From Hemileia vastatrix (taxonomy: Eukaryota > Basidiomycota > Pucciniomycetes > Pucciniales > Zaghouaniaceae), in contig JASXTE010000007.1 in NCBI GenBank assembly GCA_030280995.1, positions 4,200,001-4,264,000 on the forward strand: 64,000 bases of DNA, read 5' to 3'. Below are positions 45,582-55,229 of this stretch, piece after piece; position 1 is the first letter of the stretch, and every line of letters starts with the position of its first letter. Both the position numbers and the translations under genes were made by a program. The notes below the pieces were generated by a model that made no database searches, was not told the DNA's origin, and saw only the letters and a program-made list of their open reading frames with translations.

Positions 45582-47122
45582 CTAATTATGGTGGTGTTTT
45601 TGCTTTTTGTTAGGATTGGTAGAAGAACTATGTTCCTTAAGATGTAGGCGGCTGGAAAGCAAATATGGGTTGTAATGGTCAGGGACCAGAGTAGAAGGTA
45701 AATTTTGGGAAGATGTGGAAGAAGCAGGAATAGAGTTTTGGAAGGTGTGCTTGATTATTCAAAACATCTTCCAGTGGTCATCAAGCAGCTGTTTTCATAG
45801 ATTCTTTTCAAACTCATTCAATGGACTGTGGAGAGCAAAGGCTTTAAGCATATTGGAACACATCATTCTTAGATGTTGTTTCATGTTGGCGTAATCCAGC
45901 ACTAAGATAGTTTCTATAGGTTGGCCAATCCCCATTGTAGTTTCAGGAGGCAGGGTTCCAACTACACAGAAGAATTAGATCAGTAATTTTTCATGGTTAA
46001 ATAAATTGGATTTATTTATTTGGTACTTACAGATTGGGAGCTCATCAAATTTGTAAGCGGCAGGGATTTTAGCTGCTGAAGAAAGCTGAATGGATGTTGA
46101 AGGAGGATCAACCAGATAGAGGTAGGGATTCTCATGATCATTCTCTAAATGTTTTTGGGAAGATGTACTATAAGGAGGGTGTTCCTCTGGCCTGGTTGGA
46201 GAAGCAGGGCTGCTGCTGTTGTTGTTGTGGATATTATTATTGATTGGCCCAGTTGGGTCGGACACTGGTGGTGGAGTACCAGGGTTGTTGAATGAAGGAT
46301 CAGGAGAAGGTGACCTGGAAGCTGATTGTGATTTGCTAGATGAAGATCTAGAAGAAAGGGACCCATCAGAAGAATAATTGGTGGCCAGAGGGGAGGTGTA
46401 GTTAGTTCTTCTTGAAGTAACCGGAGATTTTTGTTTGGAACCAGTGTTGCGTGCTCTGATGTTTTCAGAAGGTCCTCTGGCAGGCTTTCTAGAGATGTTA
46501 GATTTTTTGGGGTTGTCTGTGGAAGAAATTTTGTGTGTGCTCATTGCTTTGGGATCACTAGGAGGTGGTTGCGTAGACTTGTTGGTGTTTAATGGTGTAT
46601 TTTGGCTGTTATCTGGCTGAATTTGGGAGTTTTGAGCCTGATTTTTGCTTTCTGGCATGGAGGGCAGGCCGCCTGACGTTGGGAGGGCCTCCTGGACCCG
46701 GTCTAGCAGCCTGGGAGCTTATTTTGAAGCTGATTTGGCCAAATTTGCTGAGATAAAAGCAGATTCTTGAGAAGATAAAGCAGGTCTTTTAGGAGTGATT
46801 TGGGAATAGAACGGTGTGATATTCTGGAAGGAGCAGAAGAGGAAGAAGAGGAAGCAGGTCCAAGTTCTGTTGACCTGGTAGGAGATCTGGAAATATGTTT
46901 GTGTGAAGGAGAAGGCGGAGTTATTGGATAGTTAAGGTCTCTGTCACATCTTTTCTTTTCAGAGTTGCAAGAATCACAGGCTCTGTTATAGAATTTGGCC
47001 TGAGGAGTTGGAAGAGTGAAATTACAAGGCCTGCACATGTGGATGCACTGTTTACAAGCATAGTCCTTTGAAGCAGTGAAACAGGGAAGGTCTGATGGGT
47101 CAAAATCTGGGGATTCAGCCAT
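45582..47122 (-). pseudogene. Z2 of A3: antisense cysteine-cluster protein, spliced, with lesions
   Basis: Starts MAESPDFDPSDLPCFTASKDY at 47122. The cluster CKQC-IHMCRP-C, 15 residues, CDSCNSEKKRC is a swapped Zn2Cys6-like arrangement. After a frameshift near 46790 the frame reads PKRPALSSQESAFISANLAK, a TAA, then in the same frame APRLLDRVQEALPTSGGLPS (from the GC cassette) and MPESKNQAQNSQ, followed by a Ser/Pro/Arg/Asn-rich middle to AAYKFDELPI. A GTAAGT...TGTGTAG intron (46030-45962, 69 nt) joins in frame to GTLPPETTMGIGQP ... LDYANMKQHL ... DDHWKM and a lysine-rich tail with KKQKHHH, ending at 45582. Two TGA stops lie in the last exon. Cysteines, intron position and C-terminal domain match A1. 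Confidence 0.68.
46660..46718 (-). repeat. GC-rich cassette inside Z2 of A3
   Basis: Minus strand GACCGGGTCCAGGAGG, CCCTCCCAACGTCAGGCGG. It keeps the Z2 frame (APRLLDRVQEALPTSGG). Confidence 0.75.
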
Positions 47123-47266
47123 GATCTGTGAAGGAAGAACAATAAAAGAAAAGAGATTAAAGAAATTTTATCAGTGATGTGTAGATGATGAAGAAAAAGT
47201 GGAAGTTCAGCAGGTTGGCTGCAGTGCACTGTGCATGGAGGTGGCTCCACCGTTATATGCAAAATG

Positions 47267-47815
47267 AGGAATAGTCCGTCAAGACTTTAAACTGAACACT
47301 TGTAGTCCGTCAAGACTTTAAACTGAACACTGGTAGTCCTCCAAGACTTAAAACTGGCTGGTTATTTAAAGATTGCTTCAAGATTTTTATTTTTTATTAC
47401 TACTGTGGATCTGTAAGTCTGTCAAGACTTTAAACTGAACACTGTGGACAGTCCATTAAGACTTTAAAATGAGAAATGGTACAGTCCCCCAAGACTATAA
47501 ACTGAGGATGGTTGTTGGTTGAGTCCTTCAGGACTATAAACTGATAATGTTGAGTTGGTGTTATTCTGGCAGAGGGCATCCAAGGGGGAGTCTCTGAATT
47601 TTGTTAAGGCAAGTGTGGGGGTAACTGATGAGCTGGCTGCTTTGTAGAAGAGTTACTCCAGAATTTTAGTTTGTTTCTTTGGTCTTTAATGTTTTGATCT
47701 CTGGTTCTGTCTTTTTGATTCAGGTTTTTAAGTCCCCCAAGACTATAAAATGAGGGCTGTTAGTCCCCCAAGACTTAAAACTGAGGATTAGTCCCCCAAG
47801 ACTTAAAAATGAGGA
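47267..47815 (+). repeat. AGTCCCCCAAGACT motif array and HP3 of A3
   Basis: About ten motif copies (AGTCCGTCAAGACTTTAAAC and variants) with a weakened HP3 at 47618-47659. It lies between Z2 and Z1. Confidence 0.85.
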
Positions 47816-47846
47816 GTTTTTTATTTTTATTTCTAAATCAAGATTT

Positions 47847-48486
47847 TCAGGCAAAAAGCAATGACAGAAAAGAATCAAGAGATGTAACAAAATGTTCAGC
47901 ATTGGCTTTGAACTGGTGAATGAGGTTCTTCCTTTTCTCAAGGTCCTGTGGGTTCCTGGCAGGAGTGGATTGGAAGTAATTTAGGATGAGATGCTTCTGT
48001 TGAGAAGAATGTTGTTAGAAGTTGTCTTTGATGGTGGGCAATGGATTAGGTGGGGGTTCTTCAATGGCTCCCACATTGTTATCATCACTTTCTGGATGGA
48101 AATGAACTGGAAATTTGTGAGATTGAATTTCAGTATGAAGAAGTATTGGGCTTACCATCAGAAGGACCAGGGATGGTAGAACTAGTGTTTTTAGCAGGGT
48201 TGTCACTCTTTTTTGAAGGGTGTAATTTGTTGACCAGTCTGGGGATCAGGATGGATGGTCTGGATCTTTTGGTGCTGGTGGAAGGTGGATCAGGTTGTGG
48301 AGGAGGAGAAGATTTTGAAGAGGAAAATGGACCAGGTCTGAAACAAGTCTTCTTCCTAGAGTGACAGGCATCACAGGAGGTTTTGTAGGGATGAGCTGGT
48401 GGTGTGATGGTACAGATGAGATTGTTGTCAATGCAGTATTGGCAAGGACCCATGTCAGTAGAAGATTTGGAGAGGAAGCTGAACAT
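47847..48486 (-). pseudogene. Z1 of A3: antisense cysteine-cluster protein, spliced, one stop
   Basis: MFSFLSKSSTDMGPCQYC starts at 48486, 49 bp from the 3' LTR. Cluster: CQYCIDNNLIC, 12 residues, CDACHSRKKTC, then a Ser/Pro linker with KRSRPSILIPRLVNK. A 64-nt intron GTAAGCCC...CATCCAG (48155-48092) must be removed to reach the conserved frame (ESDDNN ... EEPPPNPLPTIKDNF). A TAA at 48017-48015 interrupts it, and similarity to A1 continues (SQQKHLILNYFQSTPARNPQDLEKRKNLIHQFKANAEHF) to the stop at 47847. As the intron is not a multiple of three, splicing is supported here. Function unknown. Confidence 0.7.
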
Positions 48487-48524
48487 GGTGGTTCTGATGA
48501 AGGAGAATGTGGAAATTCTCTATT

Positions 48525-48534
48525 GGATGGAGGA
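48525..48534 (+). promoter_or_regulatory. Polypurine tract of A3
   Basis: GGATGGAGGA next to the 3' LTR, one base different from A1 and A2. Confidence 0.75.
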
Positions 48535-49636
48535 TGTGGTCTTCCAACAGTGGCGGAGCCCTTTGTTGGTCTGTTTGGAGCTGCTTTGATATGTCTTAAA
48601 TGGCATTGTTTAATAATTGGGTGTTTTTCTGGCATTATTTAGCAAATATTGAGACTGCAAGGATGTGGGTACTACCATTAGATAGCCCCGGTTTTTCTCT
48701 ATATTGTTTGTCTTGATGACATTTTTCATATTCTAAGTATTTAAGGGATTATTTCTCATTTTTCATTTTAAAAGATTGCTGTTTAATTTTGTTTTTTGCT
48801 TTTTACGGGCTAACCTTAAGTCTTAGGGTTAAGTGCTTAGTACCATTAGAATGGGCTAATTTTTCTCTACGTTTCATGTCACAATGTTGTTATAGCCTAA
48901 TTATGTGTTCTAAAGGTTTTAGTAGTCATAGTTTATTTTTCTAAGTATTTTGGGTGTTTTTGGAGGTTTCTGGTAGTTTTCTGGCTTCAGGGTGGTCCGG
49001 CTGCCTTAGGAGGGCCTCCCGACATTGGGAAGACCACCCACCTCAGTGCTAGAAGGCTGGGAAGTGTTTCTAGAGGGGTTTTATGCAATTTGGCACTCAG
49101 AAACACCAAAATTGTTGGTGTGCATGGGCTCTTAGACAGTGGTCTGTGTGTGTATAGTGAATAAGACAGTTTGGGGCAACCTTAATCATCATACAACCAT
49201 CTGGAGGTGATATCCTTGTTCCTTACTCAGTTTTCACTGTTTTCTGGCTACAATTGGCTGTGTTTTTTGCAAGGTTATTTCTTTATTTAACTCAAATTTG
49301 GCAACTGTTTTCTCTGGAGTAGTCTTGCAAGCTATATCAAGTATTATTGCTGTCTCTGGTGTGGATTTTTAACCTACATCAAGTATCATTGCTTTCTCTG
49401 GTGTGGACATTGGTCTACATTTCAGTTCTTTGGTTTGGTAGTCTTTCTGTAGACTACTTTCTTGGATGATCAGGCAGTCAAGTTTATTTGAAAAGGGGCT
49501 TTAAACAACAGAAAACAATTTACTGTAGCAGGTAAATCTCACTTATATTTTTCTAAAGGGACAGGGGATTTTCTCTCTGGTTTTTCTCCGACCCCCTTGG
49601 TCAAGGCCTATAGCTAGTACTATAGGATTGTCTACA
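48535..49636 (+). repeat. A3 3' LTR (1102 bp)
   Basis: Pair of 36967-38067. On its minus strand it faces Z1 and so would carry the antisense promoter. Confidence 0.93.
48983..49039 (+). repeat. GC-rich cassette in the A3 3' LTR
   Basis: As 37414-37469 with GACATTGGG in place of GACGTCTGG. Confidence 0.72.
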
Positions 49637-49920
49637 GCATACTCTAAGAAGTAGTGAATTGAAATATGTTGCTACTCAACTTGAATGTTTGGCAGTAGTA
49701 TGGGATCTTGAGAAGCTACATTATTACCTTGAAGACCAAATATTTGAGTTAATAACTGACTGTAGTGCAGTTAAGTCACTCTTAAACATGAAAACTCCTA
49801 ATAGACATATGTTTAGATGGCAATTAGCTGTACAAGAATACTGAGGACGGATTACTATTACACATAGAGCAGGAATCTTATAATATAATGTAGATCTGTT
49901 ATCTAGAGTACCTCTATCAA
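49637..49920 (+). pseudogene. RNase H of B, right part
   Basis: Continues the B frame: [63 protein letters not shown], a stop, then ITITHRAG ... DLLSRVPL. It contains the RNase H Glu and Asp motifs and the D.LSR end. Confidence 0.87.
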
Positions 49921-49982
49921 ATAATGATGATAATCCTTCTTATGTTCCTGAAACAGAAATTATTAACATTTATGGCATTTAT

Positions 49983-51113
49983 ATTGTAGATCTTGAGGAT
50001 GAATTTGTGCAATCAATTCTTGATAATTATGCTTCAGATCCTGACTTGAGTAAACTTACTACAATATTAAATGATCCATGTAATGCTTCAATAAGTGCTT
50101 TAATAAAAACATTACCTCAAAAGTATAAAGAATCATTAGAAAAAGGAAAATTTTCTATTGAGAATGGTTTTATATATTACAGGAAAAAATTAAGCAATGT
50201 AATTGTAGTTCCCCCTTCAATGAAGGAGTTAATTTCAAGCATATGTCATGATGACATATTGGCAGGTCATTTTGATTTCCATAAAACATTAACCAGAGTA
50301 AAAAATACAGCTTGGTGGATTAAAATGTCTGATGATGTTCAAAAATATGTTGAGACATGTGATTCTTGTCAAAAATCCAAAAGATTGACAGGCAAAAGAG
50401 CTGGTTTATTACAACAACTTGAGCAACCAAAAGCTCCATGGTAAATATTTAACATGGACTTTGTAACAGGTTTGCCAATAGCAGGACATAAGAGTTATAA
50501 CTCCTGCTGGGTAATTTTAGATAGATTTACAAAAATGTGTAAACTTACTCCTACCCACAAAGAGTTTTCTGCAAAGGATTTAGCTTTTTTATGGTTGACA
50601 CAAATGTTAAATATAGCAGGTTTCCCCAAAACAGTATTCTCAGACAGAGATCCTAAATTTACTTCTGAGTTCTGGACATCACTTATGGATGTTTCAGGGT
50701 GTCAATTAAAACTTTCTACAGCACACCATCCACAAACTGATGGGCTAGCAGAAAGAATGATACAAACTTTAGAAGATATGATAAGAATATATTGCTCTTT
50801 TGGTCTTGACTTAAAGAAAATGAAAAATTCCCACATTATTGGGTAACCCTTATCCCAGGTTAAGAATTTGCATACAATAGTACAGTACATTCTGTCACTG
50901 GGAAAAAGCCATTTGAGTTATGTTTGGGTTATGAACCTAACACCCCTGCTAAAACTCTTAATAAACTACCTAGATTTGATATTCATCCAGGTACACAATC
51001 TTTTCTTCAGATTCAAGAATTATGCAGAAAGCATGCTCAAGAATGCATAAATAAGGCATTGGAGTATGAGAAGAAAAGATGGGATAAAGCCCATAAAGAA
51101 CAAATGTTCTAAG
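49983..51113 (+). pseudogene. Integrase of B
   Basis: Zinc domain AGHFDFHKTLTRVKNTAWW ... CDSCQKSK (HHCC kept). Core Asp in NMDFVTGLP, Asp in FSDRDPKFTSEFW and Glu in HHPQTDGLAERMIQTLEDMIR. A stop at 50442 and a frameshift near 50840 break it, after which it reads FELCLGYEPNTPAKTL ... KRWDKAHKEQMF. Confidence 0.9.
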
Positions 51114-51535
51114 AGGATGATGAAGTCCTTATTTCTACACTAAATTTCAATTTAAATGGTAATTCTAAATTGAAGGATCCATTCATTGGACCATTTGTAG
51201 TAAAAAAGATGGTTAGTAACAATGCTGTTGAAGTTATTCTGTATGCACCATATGATAAAAAACATCCAGTATTTCCTATTTCTCTTATAAAACCATACCA
51301 TTCTAATGATACTGCTCTATTTCCAAGAAGATCAGGAAGGCATAAAAAGCAACCTAAAGAAATAGTTGAAATGGCTGAAATTGAAAAGATACTTAAAAAG
51401 AGACACCTTACTAAAGAAAAGGGAGTTGAGTATCTATTAAGGTTTAAAAATAAATCAAGTGAATATGACCAGTTTATTCCAGAAAATGAAATCTCTGATC
51501 TTAAAAATCTCTTGAAAAAATTTAAATCCAAATAA
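51114..51535 (+). pseudogene. Integrase C-terminus and chromodomain of B
   Basis: SKLKDPFIGPFVVKKMVSNNAVEVIL is the SH3-like GPF/Y block. RRSGRHKKQPKEIVEMAEIEKILKKR, GVEYLLRFKNKSSEYDQFIPENEI, NLLKKF matches the chromodomain pattern (EKIL..R, .YL.RFK, W/F.PE..I). It is expected to steer insertion to marked chromatin. An aromatic-cage Trp position appears as Phe. Confidence 0.75.
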
Positions 51536-51640
51536 TACTGGTTAATTTAGTATATGTATATTAGAAATTTTAAAATTATTTTTCTATTCACTCCTTACTT
51601 ATTAATTAAAATGTCTTAAAAATTTTTTATTGTTTTTTTT

Positions 51641-51651
51641 GGGTGAGGGAG
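51641..51651 (+). promoter_or_regulatory. Polypurine tract of B
   Basis: GGGTGAGGGAG directly before the 3' LTR. Confidence 0.7.
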
Positions 51652-51972
51652 TTTCAGCCTAGGTATCTCCAGGACTGAGTAATTCCTATGTTTAAAATAA
51701 GATAACCTTAATTACATTAAGCTCAAAGGTTAAAATTATGGTTATAATTCTTGTATATATGGCTATTATGCTCATATATTTATTTATTACACTATTAAAT
51801 GAATTATATAAGTTTAAAAAGCTTATCCATAGCCCTAAAATACTTATTCAGGTGAAAATTAAGTCATAATTAGTCTTCTCCTGAGGTTTAATCACTAAAT
51901 CATTTAACAATAAGTAGTAGGACCATTAATATTTACTATTAAATCATACTTAGATACTAGCACACACTGACA
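51652..51972 (+). repeat. B 3' LTR, internally deleted
   Basis: Matches the first about 230 bp and last about 130 bp of the 5' LTR, with the join near 51868. About 860 bp are missing. Confidence 0.85.
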
Positions 51973-52638
51973 GTTGCAATCTTATAGTTGGTAGAAAAAA
52001 TAGATGTAATAATTCAGATACTATTCAAAGACTTTATTATTACTATTGATATTTATTATAATTTTATTGGTTATATATTTTGATTGTAATAATAAAGAAT
52101 GTAGAAAACAAGACCAAAAACCTCCTCCTTTTATCCCCAATAATTCTCCAGTGAACCCCCTTGATTGACTAGTCCTATACACGGCTAATGAAACCTCATT
52201 CTAGCTAATACACCTTTCAAAAAACATAAGAAATTACCAATAACATAATTAGATTGATATCACCCGCTGAAATTCTGGAGGAATAGTGATAATCCATCAA
52301 AATAAAATAATAAGCAAAAAAGAGAGTATATGAGTGTAATATCTTAAAATAAAAGACTAAAAAAATAATGAATAACACTTAATATTACATAATAATAAGA
52401 GAGATCAAAAATATGGATAACAGGGCTAATTATGAAAATATACTAGGTGAAATCCCCATCCAAAAACAATTAAAATTGACTGAGAAACCACTGAGAAACC
52501 CAAAAAAGGACGTGAGATATGGGGGTAACTACATGCAGTCCTTGGAAGGTGCTTTCATGGGTAAATTCTTGACTAATTTAGGTAAATTTAAGCATGGTAG
52601 TAAATTAAAGGTGCCAAGCTTGAGGTTATTGATGAAAT

Positions 52639-52842
52639 AGGGGGTATCAAAGTTAGAAATTTGTAAATATTTTAAAGGTATTTTACAGCTCAAAACAGAA
52701 GCCACAAACTTGACATTAATTTGCTGTAAAAATGTGTTTTTGGAGCACAGTGTGCCAAATTTTCAAAAAAAAATTATCATGGTTGATTTGGTGGAAAAAA
52801 ATGAATTATGAAAATGAAGGATTTCTAACTTTGATACCCTCT
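52639..52842. mobile_element. T2: 204-bp TIR element
   Basis: AGGGGGTATCAAAGTTAGAA ends with AAT duplications (52636-52638, 52843-52845). The corresponding empty site is in D1 near 2917. Confidence 0.87.
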
Positions 52843-52858
52843 AATTAATGCATATAAT

Positions 52859-53058
52859 AGGGGGTATCAAAGTTAGAAATTTTCTATTTCAAAATACCTC
52901 TTTTTTCCACCAAATCAACCATGATTCTTTTTTAAAATATTCCATATTGTGTCGCCAAACCATCTTTTTACTGAGAATTAATGTCAAGTTTGTGGCTTTC
53001 TTTTTGTGTTGTGAAATACCTTTTAAATAATTACAAATTTCTAACTTTGATACCCCCT
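52859..53058. mobile_element. T3: 200-bp TIR element
   Basis: Same family, 16 bp from T2. AAT duplications at 52856-52858 and 53059-53061. It lies in the opposite internal orientation to T2, and the empty site is in D2 near 13307. Confidence 0.88.
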
Positions 53059-53729
53059 AATAAGATCAATGCACCTATAATTAAATTAGAACACTAAATA
53101 AGCACCTGTGGCCTATTTTAGTGTTTTTACCCACTGTGAGAATACAATGAGGGGTACTTATAGTGTAAAAATGCTATTCTTTCTAAAAATTAATCTATTC
53201 ACACAGGAAAAATGCAGTCAGTATGTGGCCACTACACACAAGCAATTTCTAGCATAAAAAACACCAAAATTGAAAAGTGTTATTTTTATGCATTTGGGTA
53301 GCCAAATTAATAGTCCTAATTAAGAAAAATTTATCTTTATAGGCACATTTTTAATATTATTAAATTTATAGTGCATATATTCAACTTTTAAGTGATTTAA
53401 AGTCCATTTCTTGTTTTTCACATAAAACAATGAAAAAACAGCTTTAAGTCTACTTAAAAATTATTTAGCCTTATTTTTAAGGCTCTTAATATTACCATAG
53501 CATATTCAAACTTAAAATTAAGTACATAAGACTTATAAAAGGCTGATATATGCATGTATATAAGGTGTTATAATGGCATATATTGTATTTTATCATAATT
53601 TTCACTTATGTATACAACTTGTGTACCTTTATTTATTGTTCCCATGTATATTCAATGTTTTTAACATAATTTATAAGTACTTTTTACTCAGTCCTGGGGA
53701 TATCTAGGCCAAAAAAGAGTCTTTCTACA

Positions 53730-54422
53730 ATGTTAAACCAATTATTCCAAAAACATTCAGTGGACAAAAACATGTCAAAATGCCAGGGCCACACTAGTTA
53801 TTTCACAAAATGGGGAGAAAGAGCACTCATGTTTTACTCCATGAATGGGCTCTCACCAAAAATCAGAAATTCCCTTATTAGTCACCCTTTTCCAACCTCT
53901 TTCCAAGCACTCATGAAATTGGTTATCAAAATTGATAAAAATTTAACATATCAGCAAATGGATGGTGGAAGTGGCATTTGTCAATGAAAAAACTAAGCCT
54001 CATCAAGTGGGGCCAGTACCTGGAACTTGAATCCAATGGATATTGACACATTAAATGCATGGGTTGCTAGTGGGAGGAAAATGCTTTCAAATTAAGAATA
54101 CCAAAGACACATGAGCAAAGGTTTGTTTCTAAGGTGTGGAAGAAGTGGTCACTTCAAAAGGTATTGCAGAGCAAAAATCAGGGTTGGCAAAGTGGAGGAT
54201 AGCACAAGAAAGGTGCAAGTAAAAAGAAAGCACTCAGGAGTGAAGGTTGTTCCCTCATTGAGTGGATTAGAGGGAAAGGATAAGGTGATTTTTATAGAAA
54301 AACTATTAGTGTGTGAACTAATTGAATTAAATGATAATTGCATTATGCTAAAGTTGCCTTTAAAGACCCTTTATGCCACAACAAATTTAAGAGCCCTTCT
54401 AGACTGTGGGGCCACAGAATGA
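53730..54422 (+). pseudogene. Gag relic of Gypsy fragment G
   Basis: 53730-53987 starts in mid-capsid: TSYFTKWGERALMFYSMNGLSPKIRNSLI. 54111-54422 has a knuckle FLRCGRSGHFKRYC whose first Cys has become Phe, and ends with LRALLDCGATE, the protease site. No gag N-terminus is found at the C repeat junction. Confidence 0.75.
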
Positions 54423-54669
54423 TTTATTTCCAATGAGTTTTAACAGAGGAATAAAATGAAAAAAGAAAAATTTGCTCACCCCATGTGTCTAATTTTGTTC
54501 AATGGATGATGCAATGGGGGAGGAGAAGTAAAAGAAATGGTTTGTTGCAGATTCTGGTGCAATGGAAGGGAAGCTAAGTGCAAGGAATATTCAACAAACC
54601 TAAAAGACTAGTATGAAATTTCTGGACTAGTACAACCCACACATTGACTGGAAAGTAAATGAAGTTTAA

Positions 54670-55173
54670 ATGGGAAGTAAAGGAAACTCTGGCACTAAAT
54701 TGTCAGCCTCCTGGTCCCTTCAGGGGTCAGGGGCCCATTCCAGAAAGTCTTCTCATGTTTTGTTATCATCAGTTGACCTTCCACCAGAACTGAGGCTTCC
54801 TCTTGATTCTAAGAAGCAGGCTGGCGATGGGTCACCAATGGAGAGCACCAGAGAAGACCAGAAAGGGGATGAAGCATGCAGGGAGAAGGCAGAAAATGGA
54901 AATTTGGATGGTGCAGAGAAAGAATTTGCGTCCTGGACCCTTCAGGGGTCAGGTGCCCCTCCATGCAAATCTCCTGGTGTTTTATTATCATCATTAGACT
55001 TTCCACAAGAACTAACACTTTCACTTGATGCTAGTTTTAAGGACTTTGAAGGGATGGTGGTAGAAGAGGAGGAGCTAGAATACAACATGACAACATGGAA
55101 TATATCTGGAAAGATTTCAGTCAAAGGTCCAGTCCTCAAAGCCAACAAAAAGCCTCAAGGAAATTTTCCCTGA
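54670..55173 (+). CDS. Linker frame of fragment G with a duplicated 34-residue unit
   Basis: Between protease and RT. Residues 13-46 and 87-120 are copies: ASWSLQGSGA...VLLSSVDLPPEL and ASWTLQGSGA...VLLSSLDFPQEL. Probably polyprotein sequence rather than a separate gene. No known domain is recognised. Confidence 0.5.
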   Translation: MGSKGNSGTKLSASWSLQGSGAHSRKSSHVLLSSVDLPPELRLPLDSKKQAGDGSPMESTREDQKGDEACREKAENGNLDGAEKEFASWTLQGSGAPPCKSPGVLLSSLDFPQELTLSLDASFKDFEGMVVEEEELEYNMTTWNISGKISVKGPVLKANKKPQGNFP

Positions 55174-55229
55174 AGCTTATTGGGAATTCTAACCACTGTT
55201 TGAAGATGGAGGAGTCAAGACCCTTTCAC

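Larger units (their letters stand above)
36967..49636 (+). mobile_element. A3: autonomous-type Ty3/Gypsy element with antisense genes (decayed)
   Basis: 12.7 kb. LTRs 36967-38067 and 48535-49636 (1101 and 1102 bp), both TGTGGTCTTCC...GTCTACA. It sits inside the RNase H of B. Flanks ACAT (36963-36966) and GCAT (49637-49640) fit a 4-bp duplication with one change, and joining them restores a plausible host frame ([16 protein letters not shown]). Order: gag, protease, RT, RNase H, integrase on plus; hairpin modules; then Z2, motif array and Z1 on minus. Confidence 0.92.
31309..51972 (+). mobile_element. Element B: decayed chromovirus-like Ty3/Gypsy element, split by A3
   Basis: LTRs 31309-32487 (1179 bp) and 51652-51972 (321 bp; internal deletion of about 860 bp). 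Both begin TTTCAGCCTAGG and end ACTGACA. Flanks GATAC (31304-31308) and GTTGC (51973-51977) sit at the same point of LTR-D and are best read as a drifted 5-bp duplication. Order: gag, protease, RT, RNase H, integrase and a C-terminal chromodomain. Without A3 it is about 8 kb. From 33854 to 36562 one frame holds gag to RT, broken by in-frame stops. Confidence 0.88.
31141..53714 (+). mobile_element. Solo LTR-D interrupted by element B
   Basis: 31141-31303 matches the first 160 bp of D1, and 51978-53714 matches the rest, with T2 and T3 inserted. After removing B, T2 and T3 the length is about 1.5 kb, as for D1. It lies between perfect AAGAG duplications within repeat C copy 2. Confidence 0.8.
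16917..53729 (+). repeat. LTR-like repeat C, copy 2, split by A1 and by LTR-D plus B
   Basis: Its pieces are 16917-17022, 30727-31140 and 53720-53729. Joined, they parallel copy 1 from TGTGACCTAACTATGCATATA to TCTTTCTACA. A1 interrupts it after about 106 bp. LTR-D interrupts it 10 bp before its end with a perfect AAGAG duplication (31136-31140 and 53715-53719). The decayed Gypsy fragment G follows directly, but its gag starts in mid-domain, so C may have landed in G rather than be its own LTR. Confidence 0.6.

Noticed and set aside
36964..49641. A 5-bp target duplication for A3
   Set aside because: TACAT and GCATA do not match. Only a 4-bp duplication (ACAT/GCAT) fits, in line with ACGG at A2.
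52639..53058. TA target duplication, hence Tc1/mariner origin, for family T
   Set aside because: Flanking TA would fit, but the empty sites in D1 and D2 are 3 bp shorter than TA duplication predicts; AAT fits.
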